In this document: piece after piece, positions 42,677 through 50,051 of the stretch | How the letters are laid out: the number at the start of each line of letters is the position of its first letter | Position numbering within the stretch: position 1 is the first letter of the stretch | NCBI GenBank assembly: GCA_035420085.1 | Contig: DAOLUH010000007.1 | Coordinates: 1-64,000 of the forward strand | DNA: 64,000 nt | Direction of reading: 5' to 3' | Source of the DNA: DSWT01 sp035420085 | Lineage (GTDB): Bacteria; Chloroflexota; Anaerolineae; B4-G1; SLSP01 | Notes under the pieces: model-generated | The model's input: only the letters and a program-made list of their open reading frames with translations | Databases searched by the model: none | What the model was told of the DNA's origin: nothing | Position numbers and translations under genes: made by a program

Positions 42677-43683
42677 TGAGGACCTGGATTGAGCAACTGA
42701 AAGCGCGCGCGCGTGTGCTGCGCTGGGTTCTGAGCCTCGGCGTGATGATCGTGTCGGTGTGGCTGCTGATCCGCGAGTTGGATTGGGCGCAGGTGCTCAG
42801 CGCGCTGCGGTCGGCGGATTACACCTGGGTGGCGGTCGGCGTGCTGGCGATTGTGGGGACGTTTTTCTCGCGGGTGTGGCGCTGGCAGGCGTTGCTGTGG
42901 CGTTCTGATCTGCGCTTTTGGCCGGGGCTGACGGCGTTGTTGGTGGGGCAGGTGGCGAATCTGGTGCTGCCGATGCGCGGCGGCGACCTGGTGCGCGCGA
43001 TGTGGGTGCGTCCGGGCGATAACGGCGCAGGTGGAACGGGCGCGTCGGAAGCGTTGGGAAGCGTGGCGCTCGAAAAGGTCTGGGATCTGCTGGCGCTGTT
43101 GTTGTGCGGTCTGTTGCTGCTGGCGCTCGCGCCTTTACCGGCGTGGTTCTCCAGTTCGACGTGGAGCACGGCGGGCATTTTGCTGGTGGGCGGGCTGGTA
43201 TTGTGGGCCGGGCTGCGCTGGCAGGATGTGTTGTTCCGTTGGGCGGCGCTCATTCTGGCGCGCTTTCCGGCGGGATGGGACAAGGCGCTGCTGCCGCGTC
43301 TGCAGCGATTGGCGCAAGGGCTGAACTCATTGCAAAGCGCCCAGGCATCGGGCCGCGTTTTCCTGTGGACGGTGGTGTATTGGGGCTGCGGCGCGCTCTC
43401 GAATTGGGCCGTCATGCGGGCGTTTGGCGTCAATATGCCGGTTGCCGCTGTCTTCCTGTTGGCGGCGTTGATGGTTGGCAACGCGGTTGTGCCGACCCCG
43501 GCGCGTCTGGGCGTCTTCGAGGGGCTGTGCGTGGTCGCGCTGGGGCTGTTCGACGTGCCTTACGACCTGGCGCTGGCGATTGGCCTGGTGCTGCACCTCG
43601 TGGTGATGGGGCCGCCGTTGGTCACGGCGGGCGTGTTGGCGTTGGGGACGCAAATCGCGCGGAGGATGCATGGCGCAGCCTGA
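42676..43683 (+). CDS. Lysylphosphatidylglycerol synthase/flippase-like membrane protein (UPF0104)
   Basis: Polytopic protein of 335 residues with about eight hydrophobic helices. The early segment LRSADYTWVAVGVLAIVGTFFSRVWRWQALL and the Arg-rich loop MRGGDLVRAMWVR are characteristic of the AglD/MprF-flippase-like family (lysylphosphatidylglycerol synthetase TM region). The late segment VVPTPARLGVFEGLCVVALG is another family block. There is no synthase domain. Members next to glycosyltransferases are often thought to move lipid-linked sugars. It starts at ATG 42676 overlapping the previous stop by 1 nt and overlaps the next gene by 14 nt, so this is a tight operon. Confidence 0.87.
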   Translation: MRTWIEQLKARARVLRWVLSLGVMIVSVWLLIRELDWAQVLSALRSADYTWVAVGVLAIVGTFFSRVWRWQALLWRSDLRFWPGLTALLVGQVANLVLPMRGGDLVRAMWVRPGDNGAGGTGASEALGSVALEKVWDLLALLLCGLLLLALAPLPAWFSSSTWSTAGILLVGGLVLWAGLRWQDVLFRWAALILARFPAGWDKALLPRLQRLAQGLNSLQSAQASGRVFLWTVVYWGCGALSNWAVMRAFGVNMPVAAVFLLAALMVGNAVVPTPARLGVFEGLCVVALGLFDVPYDLALAIGLVLHLVVMGPPLVTAGVLALGTQIARRMHGAA

Positions 43684-44659
43684 ATACTCGGTGATTGTGC
43701 CAGCCTATCAAGCGGCGGCTGTGATCGGCGACTGCGTGCGCGCGTTGGCGCAGCAGACGCTAGACCGGGCGCGTTACGAGATCATCGTCGTGGACGACGG
43801 TTCCACCGATGCCACGGGCGATGTAGCGCAAGCGGCCGGCGCGGATCGCGTGGTGCGCGTTCCGCACGGCGGGCCGGCGGCGGCGCGCAACGCTGGCATC
43901 GCGGCGGCGCAGGGCGAGATTGTGCTCTTCACCGACGCCGATTGTGAACCGGCGGACGATTGGATCGCGCGTATGGTCGCGCCGTTCGCCGATCTCCAGG
44001 TGATGGGCGTCAAAGGCACGTATCGCACGCGGCAGTCGTCGTTGATTGCCCGGCTGGTGCAGTTGGAGTTTGAAATTCGCTACGCGCGGATGGCTGAATT
44101 GCCATGCATTGACTTCGTGGATACCTACGCGGCAGCGTATCGCCGCCCGCTGCTCGTGACGTATGGCGGCTTCGACACCGCTTTCCCGATCCCTTCGGCG
44201 GAAGATGTAGATCTTTCTTTCCGGCTGGCGCGAGCGGGGCATTGGCTCGTCTTTGCGCCGGAGGCCTGGGTCTGGCACCGGCATCCGGCGACGCTGCGAC
44301 GCTATCTGGTCCGTAAAGCGCGCTTCGGCTACTGGCGCGCGCTGCTCTACGTCCGCTACCCCGACAAAATCACCGGCGATACGCACACTGATCCCGCGTT
44401 GAAATCGCAGTTTGCGTTGGCGGCGCTGCTCGGTTTGACGGCGGGCATTGGCCTGTTCTGGCCGCCTGCGTGGGTCGCGGTGCTGCTTGTGGGCGCGCTC
44501 TTCGTGGCGACGACATTGCCTTTCGTGCGGTGGGCCTGGCGGCGCGACTGGGCTGTGGCGGCGATCTGGCCCGGCGTGACGTTGCTGCGCGTGGTTGTGC
44601 AGGGTTTGGGGCTGGCGTTCGGGCTGCTGCGGCAGATTGGCAGAGCACGAGGATCATGA
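43670..44659 (+). CDS. Family 2 glycosyltransferase with C-terminal membrane helices
   Basis: GT-A fold enzyme of 329 residues. The N-terminal core is YSVIVPAYQAAAVIGDCVRAL, then IIVVDDGSTDATG and the donor-site FTDADCEPADDW (DxD). The acceptor region holds ETS-like SAEDVDLSFRLARAG. Two to three hydrophobic helices near the C-terminus (about 240-320) place it at the membrane, typical of enzymes acting on lipid-linked acceptors. It overlaps the flippase-like gene by 14 nt. Sugar specificity is unknown. Confidence 0.92.
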   Translation: MAQPEYSVIVPAYQAAAVIGDCVRALAQQTLDRARYEIIVVDDGSTDATGDVAQAAGADRVVRVPHGGPAAARNAGIAAAQGEIVLFTDADCEPADDWIARMVAPFADLQVMGVKGTYRTRQSSLIARLVQLEFEIRYARMAELPCIDFVDTYAAAYRRPLLVTYGGFDTAFPIPSAEDVDLSFRLARAGHWLVFAPEAWVWHRHPATLRRYLVRKARFGYWRALLYVRYPDKITGDTHTDPALKSQFALAALLGLTAGIGLFWPPAWVAVLLVGALFVATTLPFVRWAWRRDWAVAAIWPGVTLLRVVVQGLGLAFGLLRQIGRARGS

Positions 44660-44689
44660 ATCATGATTTTGCTCTGCTGCAAGCGTTGA

Positions 44690-46147
44690 ATGGTGATGTG
44701 TTTGCCGACTTTTAACTTTCGATTTTCGGACAAGCGTATACTGCCGTGGGCGGCGGGCGGCGCGGCGCTGCTCGTTTATCTGGCAACACTGGCCCCCTCG
44801 CTCACGTGGGCGCACTGGGGCGCGGACGGCGGCGATTTTATCGCGGCGGCAGCGACAGAGCGCCTCCCTCATCCGCCAGGTTTTCCCCTCTACTTGACGT
44901 TGGCACGCGTTTTCGTGCTCCTGCCGCTGCGCGATCCGGCGTGGCGGCTCAACCTGCTCTCGGCGGCGATGGTGGCAGGGACGGTCACGCTGACCGCACT
45001 CACGCTTCAACGCCAGGAAAAATCCCCCTGGATTGTGCTTGCGGCTGCTCTCGCGTTGGCCTTCGCCCCACTGCTTTGGTCGCAGGCGCTCATCACGGAA
45101 GTGTACACCACCGCGGCGTTTTTTGCGGCGTGGGCGAATGACGAGTTGCGAGTTATGAGTTGCGAGTTGCGAGTTACGAATCGCCGTTGGGTTTTGGCGG
45201 GTATGGTGTGCGGTTTGGGGATGGCGGTGCATCCGACGTTGATGTTTCTCGTTCCGTTGTGGCTGGTTGATTTGTTCATTGATGATGACAGACAGTCCAA
45301 GCGCATGTCGCATCTCACGCATTACGTTTCACGTTTCACGTTTTACGTTTCACGTTTTACGTTTTACGTTTTTGGCATCCTTATCGGCTTGCTGCCCTAC
45401 GCCCTTCTGCCGCTTCTGGGGCGCTGGCCACAGCCGTGGGGGGATTTGCGCACGTTCGCCGGGTGGTGGGACGTGGTGACGGCGCGGTTGTACCGCGGCT
45501 ACGCCTTCGGGCTGCCGTGGGCCGAGTGGCCCGCGCGCGTGGCGGCGTGGGCGGCGCTGCTGGCGCGGCAGTTCACGCCGGTGGGCGGCGCGTTGATTGT
45601 GCTCGGTGGGTGGTTGGGATGGCGGGAGCGGCGGTGGGAAGTGCTTGGACTGGCGGCGGCGGGCGGCTTGCTGAGCCTGTTCGCCATCGGTTACGCCACG
45701 CCGGATTCGCTGGTGTATATGCTGCCGCTGCTGCCGTTGGCCGTCCCGTTGCTGGCCCGGGGCTTGCGTTGGTTGGTGGATAAGGGACTGCCCGCGTGGG
45801 CGACGCTGCTTTTGCCGCTGATCCTGCTGGTGGGGAACTGGCAAACCGTCACGCTACACCGCGATGACGAGGCGGTGATGTGGTACAATCAAGTCCTGGC
45901 GGCGACGCCAGCGGACGCTGTTTTGATCACGACGCAGGGCGACCGGTACACCTTCGCCCTGTGGTACGCGCAAGAAGCGCTGGGGCTGCGGCCCGATGTG
46001 CTGGTCATTGACCGGAACTTATGGTGGCAAGAAAGTTACCGGCAGTATGTGTTCGCGCGCAGTGGCGTTAAGGTGGCTGCGCCAGAAGATTATGCGGCGG
46101 GACGGCCTCTGTGCCGGATTATGGGGGAGGGTGTGGCGTGTCCGTAA
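44690..46147 (+). CDS. DUF2723 (GT117/TMEM260-like) membrane glycosyltransferase
   Basis: Polytopic GT-C-type protein of 485 residues. The DUF2723 signature region YLATLAPSLTWAHWGADGGDF...RLPHPPGFPLYLTLARVF is near the N-terminus, with the acidic Asp-Gly-Gly-Asp loop expected to bind the lipid-sugar donor. About nine helices and a short C-terminal soluble part follow. The eukaryotic relative TMEM260 is an O-mannosyltransferase, so a protein O-glycosylation role is plausible. Two intergenic-type heptamer repeats lie in frame within it: GAGTTRC units at 45139-45180 encode ELRVMSCELRV, and inverted TRAARCG units at 45324-45372 encode two YVSRFTF heptapeptides. ATG 44690 lacks a clear ribosome binding site. 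The stop overlaps the next start. Confidence 0.88.
   Translation: MVMCLPTFNFRFSDKRILPWAAGGAALLVYLATLAPSLTWAHWGADGGDFIAAAATERLPHPPGFPLYLTLARVFVLLPLRDPAWRLNLLSAAMVAGTVTLTALTLQRQEKSPWIVLAAALALAFAPLLWSQALITEVYTTAAFFAAWANDELRVMSCELRVTNRRWVLAGMVCGLGMAVHPTLMFLVPLWLVDLFIDDDRQSKRMSHLTHYVSRFTFYVSRFTFYVFGILIGLLPYALLPLLGRWPQPWGDLRTFAGWWDVVTARLYRGYAFGLPWAEWPARVAAWAALLARQFTPVGGALIVLGGWLGWRERRWEVLGLAAAGGLLSLFAIGYATPDSLVYMLPLLPLAVPLLARGLRWLVDKGLPAWATLLLPLILLVGNWQTVTLHRDDEAVMWYNQVLAATPADAVLITTQGDRYTFALWYAQEALGLRPDVLVIDRNLWWQESYRQYVFARSGVKVAAPEDYAAGRPLCRIMGEGVACP
45139..45180. repeat. GAGTTRC heptamers inside the DUF2723 gene
   Basis: Six tandem 7-mers (GAGTTGC, GAGTTAT, GAGTTGC, GAGTTGC, GAGTTAC, GAATCGC), in frame, between the transmembrane core segments. 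Confidence 0.9.
45324..45372. repeat. Inverted TRAARCG heptamers inside the DUF2723 gene
   Basis: Seven tandem units ACGTTTC/ACGTTTT, the reverse complement of the TRAARCG family seen in three intergenic sites. Because 7 and 3 share no factor, the protein has a 7-residue repeat. Confidence 0.95.
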
Positions 46148-48084
46148 TCGCACAACACAAACGGAAAATAGCCATCGGGTTGGCGGCGCTTGGCGCGCTT
46201 TTACTCGTGGTGTGGGGCGTGCAATCCGCAATCGCGGTCGGATCGTTGCTGCATTCGCTCAAAACGGCCCAGGCATGGCTGGACGACAATCCGCTGAAAA
46301 CCGATGTAGCGACGCTTGGCGCGCTGCTGCGCCAAACGCGGCGCAATGTAGTCGTGCTGCGGCGCAACGTTGGCTGGCTGGCCGGGGCGGGACGGGCGTT
46401 CCGTTGGCTGCCGCAAGTAGGGCCGCTGGCGGGCGACGCGCCGGCGCTGCTGACGCTGGCGGATGGATTGACCGAGGCCGGCGTGATAGTGTGGGACGCG
46501 GCGGAACCGGCTTTGGCGGCGTATCAGGCTGGCGAGTCGGTGTTGGAGATGGCGCCGGATGTGTTCACGCGGCTTGCGCCAGGCCTGCCGCGCGCCCAAT
46601 CTGCCGTTGCCAGGGCGCGCGACGCTTACGCCAGGCTCGATGTGCGGGCAATGCCGGATCGTCTGCAGAAGCCGCTGGCGCAACTCGGCGCACTGCTGCC
46701 GTTGCTGGATGACGGTTTAGCCCTGGCGGACGCTGCGCCGGCTTTGTTCGGCCTGGATGCCCCGCGCACCTATCTCTTGGTGTTGCTCAACGAAGGCGAA
46801 TTGCGACCCGGCGGCGGCTTTATCACTGCGGCGGGGGAGGTACAAGTCGCCGGCGGGAAGATCGCGTCTATGACGTTTGCCGACAGTTACGCTGCGGATG
46901 ATTTCAAGCAACCCTATCCCCTGGCGCCGGAGCCGATGCGCCAGTTTATGGGCATCGAATTGTTGGTTTTCCGCGACAGCAACTGGTCGCCCGATTTCCC
47001 GACGGCGGCGCGCCAGGCGATAGAATTATATCGCCCGCGTCGCTCGGTCACGGTAGATGGCGTCATTGCTGCGGATCAGATTGCGGTACAAGGGCTGGTG
47101 AGCGCGCTCGGTCCGCTGACGCTGCCCGGCGCAGATGAGCCGGTAACTGGCGCGACGTTGTTCGACTATCTTTACAAAGCCTGGGCGCCGGCCGATGGAC
47201 AGCTCGATGGCGATTGGTGGCGGCAGCGCAAATCCTTTATGGAACCCTTCGCCGAGGCGGTGATGGCGCGCATCGCCAGCGGCGACGTGGATTGGCTGGC
47301 GTTAGCGCGCGCCGGGCAACACCTCATCAGCGAGAAGCACATCCAGATGTACTTTGTGGATGCGAATGTCCAGGCAGTGTTGGCGGCGCGGGGGTGGGAT
47401 GGCAGTTTGCGCGCGCCGGAGGGCGATTACGCGCTGGTGGTCGAGGCAAACCTGGGCTACAGCAAGGCCAGCGCCAAACTCGATCGCGCCTTCACCTACG
47501 ACGTTGATCTCACCCAATTGCCGCCGCGCGCGACGATGACGCTCGCCTACACGCACACCAGCCAGATAGACATCGCCTGCATCCCCGAAGCGCGCTACGA
47601 TCCCGAATATACGCAGATGATGGATCGCTGTTACTGGGGCTATCTGCGCCTCTATGCGCCGCCAGGCGCGCAGTTGGTTGACGCCAGCCGTCATCCAATC
47701 GCGGCGGAATTCGTCGCCAGCAAGCAACCGTGGGATGGCATGGCGCGTGTTTCGACAGCGTCAGAGGGACCATACGCCGTCTTCGAGCAGGCGATACTTA
47801 TGCCGACAGCGTCGCGGGCTGTCGTCTCCTTCACATACACCCTGCCGGATACTGTGGTACAGCGTCATCCCGATGGCACATTCACCTATCGGCTGGTGTG
47901 GCAGAAGCAAGCTGGATTGCGAGGAGTTCCGGCGCGTGTCATCTTGCACATGCCTCAAAATGCTGTATTATGTGCTTCGCAGGCTATCCCAGGCGCATAT
48001 CAAGCCGGGACACTTTCTTATGCGATAAATTTATATGTGGATCAAACGCTAAGTGTGTGTTATCAGTTTGCACAGGAGAATTAG
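46138..48084 (+). CDS. DUF4012 domain-containing surface protein
   Basis: Protein of 648 residues. GTG 46138 is chosen because GGAGGG lies 6 nt upstream; it overlaps the stop of the previous gene. An N-terminal membrane helix (about 12-32) is followed by a helical region and the DUF4012 core with LVLLNEGELRPGGGFITAAGEV and FRDSNWSPDFPTAARQAIELY. A long beta-rich C-terminal part follows. DUF4012 proteins are common in Chloroflexota and Actinobacteria near polysaccharide genes and have distant similarity to envelope-polymer-attaching enzymes, but no activity is established that I know of. Position between DUF2723 and a Wzt-type ATPase supports a role in envelope glycan assembly. Confidence 0.87.
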   Translation: MSVIAQHKRKIAIGLAALGALLLVVWGVQSAIAVGSLLHSLKTAQAWLDDNPLKTDVATLGALLRQTRRNVVVLRRNVGWLAGAGRAFRWLPQVGPLAGDAPALLTLADGLTEAGVIVWDAAEPALAAYQAGESVLEMAPDVFTRLAPGLPRAQSAVARARDAYARLDVRAMPDRLQKPLAQLGALLPLLDDGLALADAAPALFGLDAPRTYLLVLLNEGELRPGGGFITAAGEVQVAGGKIASMTFADSYAADDFKQPYPLAPEPMRQFMGIELLVFRDSNWSPDFPTAARQAIELYRPRRSVTVDGVIAADQIAVQGLVSALGPLTLPGADEPVTGATLFDYLYKAWAPADGQLDGDWWRQRKSFMEPFAEAVMARIASGDVDWLALARAGQHLISEKHIQMYFVDANVQAVLAARGWDGSLRAPEGDYALVVEANLGYSKASAKLDRAFTYDVDLTQLPPRATMTLAYTHTSQIDIACIPEARYDPEYTQMMDRCYWGYLRLYAPPGAQLVDASRHPIAAEFVASKQPWDGMARVSTASEGPYAVFEQAILMPTASRAVVSFTYTLPDTVVQRHPDGTFTYRLVWQKQAGLRGVPARVILHMPQNAVLCASQAIPGAYQAGTLSYAINLYVDQTLSVCYQFAQEN

Positions 48085-48087
48085 GCG

Positions 48088-48783
48088 ATGAATAAGCGAT
48101 ATTGGTTATTGACGGGCTGGCTGCTCATCACGGCGGCGCTGTCCGGTTTAGCGATGCTGCCAACGGCTTGGGCGGCGAGTCCATTGCAGGAGAACTGGAC
48201 TGTGCCGACGATGACGCCATCGCCTCTGCCTACGACACCGTCTCCGACGCAGCCGCCGACCGAACCGCCGGTCACACAACCGCCGGTCACACAACCGACG
48301 AACACGCCGGCGCCTGCTGGTCCCACTGCTACTCAAAGTCCTGTGGTCAGCACACCCGCGAAGACGTTCACGCCAGTCCCCGCAACCGTAACGCCAACCT
48401 CCGTAACGCCAGTCGCCACCCAGACGACTGCCGGTACGCCCGCCACAACAAGCGCGGCAGCAACCGCCATGCCATCCACGGCCACGCCGGGGAAAGCGAC
48501 GACCGCGCCGGGTCCATCTCCTACAAGTGCGTCAACAGGCGGCGCAACTTCCACCGAAGCGGCCACGGATGGTGCGGCGCCTTCTGCGGCGGTGACGGTA
48601 ACCGTGAAGGCGCAAGGCGTCGCCGCGACAACAACAGTGGAGCAACCGACAGCGACGACCGCGCCGATCGAGGGTACGCCGGCGTCCGATGCGTTGGGCG
48701 GCGGTGCGTGGTTGTTCTTCGGCGGCGTGGGGCTGCTGCTGGTGGGTATCGTGTTGTTGCTGATATGGCGGCGACAGGGATAA
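48088..48783 (+). CDS. Thr/Pro-rich membrane-anchored stalk protein
   Basis: Protein of 231 residues. A signal sequence (about 1-30, ending AWAAS) is followed by about 160 residues made mostly of Thr, Pro, Ala and Ser (TPSPLPTTPSPTQPP and similar), then a hydrophobic helix (about 203-227) and RRQG. No folded domain is visible. It resembles a heavily O-glycosylated mucin-like spacer or a lipid-anchored glycan carrier. It begins 3 nt after the DUF4012 stop, in the same operon as the DUF2723 glycosyltransferase, which makes it a natural candidate substrate. Confidence 0.8.
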   Translation: MNKRYWLLTGWLLITAALSGLAMLPTAWAASPLQENWTVPTMTPSPLPTTPSPTQPPTEPPVTQPPVTQPTNTPAPAGPTATQSPVVSTPAKTFTPVPATVTPTSVTPVATQTTAGTPATTSAAATAMPSTATPGKATTAPGPSPTSASTGGATSTEAATDGAAPSAAVTVTVKAQGVAATTTVEQPTATTAPIEGTPASDALGGGAWLFFGGVGLLLVGIVLLLIWRRQG

Positions 48784-48795
48784 GCGGGATAGTCT

Positions 48796-50049
48796 GTGGC
48801 AGAACCTATCATCGTTTTTGACCACGTTTCCAAAACCTTCGACCTGCACCGGGGACGCTCGCGCTCGTTTCAGGAATTGCTGGTCAACTTTGGGCGCTGG
48901 CGACAGCCTCGCGTCCACGATGACCTCCACGCGCTGCAGGACATCAGCTTTACGATTGAGCGCGGGACAACGGTGGGTTTCATCGGCGCGAATGGGGCCG
49001 GCAAGAGCACGCTGCTCAAACTCATCGCGCGCATCCTCGAACCGGATTCGGGTACGGTGACGGTGAACGGTCGCGTAGGCGCGTTGCTGGAACTGGGCGC
49101 CGGCTTTCACCCCGACCTGACCGGGCGGGAGAACGTTTATCTGAACGCTTCGATCATGGGACTGGACCGCCGAGAAGTGGACCGGCGCTTCGATGAGATT
49201 GTGGCTTTCTCGGAGCTGGAGCGCTTCATTGACGTGCCGGTGAAGCATTATTCTTCGGGGATGTACGTGCGGCTGGGGTTCGCGGTGGCGGTCAATATGC
49301 GGCCGGAGATCCTGCTGGTGGATGAGGTGTTGGCGGTCGGTGATCAGGCTTTTCAACATAAATGCATGGGGCGCATGGCGCAGCTAAAACGTTCGGATAC
49401 CACGATAGTATATGTATCGCATACACTGTCTACTCTTCAGACTTTTTGCGATAGTGCGATTTGGTTGGATGATGGCATCATTCAGAGTCAAGGTAATATT
49501 ACAAATGTTGTGATGGATTACCTCAAAGCTGTAGCGCAAAAAGAAGAATCCGCTGCAAAGACTGGAAAGATTTCGGGGAATGGACGATGGGGAACCGGCA
49601 AGGTACAGATTATTGGTGTAGAATTGTGCGATAAAAGTAGCAATCCTGTTTCGGTTTTTGAAACTGGCGAGTTGATGGAGGTTGTGTTGCATTATCGTGC
49701 CGATGAGCGTGTTGAACACCCGATATTTGGACTGGCGATCTATCAACAGAATGGTATGCAGATTTGCGGCCCCAATACACAATTTGGCGAATTAACGATA
49801 CCTTCTGTTGAGGGCGAGGGGAAAATTGTGTACCAGATTCCGGATTTGAGTCTTCTGGAGGGCGCGTATCAGATATCTGTAGCAGTGATCGAAGCATTGA
49901 ATGGTGAGGTCTACGACTATCATGACCGTTTATATTCTTTTCGGGTTTACCGTGGTCAGTGTTTGGAGCTGGACGGGGTAGTCACTCTACGTGGAAAATG
50001 GCAGATGAAGGCTCTCGAGGCGCAATCAGGTAGAACCGAGGCACAATAA
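48796..50049 (+). CDS. Wzt-type polysaccharide ABC transporter ATPase with C-terminal glycan-binding domain
   Basis: Energises export of a lipid-linked surface polysaccharide. Of 417 residues, the N-terminal ATPase has Walker A GANGAGKST, a signature region HYSSGMYVRLGFAVA, Walker B ILLVDEVLAVGD and the family block GAGFHPDLTGRENVYLNASIMG. Residues about 255-405 form a Wzt_C-like beta-sandwich that in known systems binds the end of the glycan. GTG 48796 is the start. No Wzm permease is next to it in the window. Base composition changes inside the gene: 39 of 60 bases are G/C at 49261-49320, against 25 of 60 at 49381-49440, so the C-terminal part probably came with the downstream cluster. Confidence 0.92.
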   Translation: MAEPIIVFDHVSKTFDLHRGRSRSFQELLVNFGRWRQPRVHDDLHALQDISFTIERGTTVGFIGANGAGKSTLLKLIARILEPDSGTVTVNGRVGALLELGAGFHPDLTGRENVYLNASIMGLDRREVDRRFDEIVAFSELERFIDVPVKHYSSGMYVRLGFAVAVNMRPEILLVDEVLAVGDQAFQHKCMGRMAQLKRSDTTIVYVSHTLSTLQTFCDSAIWLDDGIIQSQGNITNVVMDYLKAVAQKEESAAKTGKISGNGRWGTGKVQIIGVELCDKSSNPVSVFETGELMEVVLHYRADERVEHPIFGLAIYQQNGMQICGPNTQFGELTIPSVEGEGKIVYQIPDLSLLEGAYQISVAVIEALNGEVYDYHDRLYSFRVYRGQCLELDGVVTLRGKWQMKALEAQSGRTEAQ

Positions 50050-50051
50050 TT

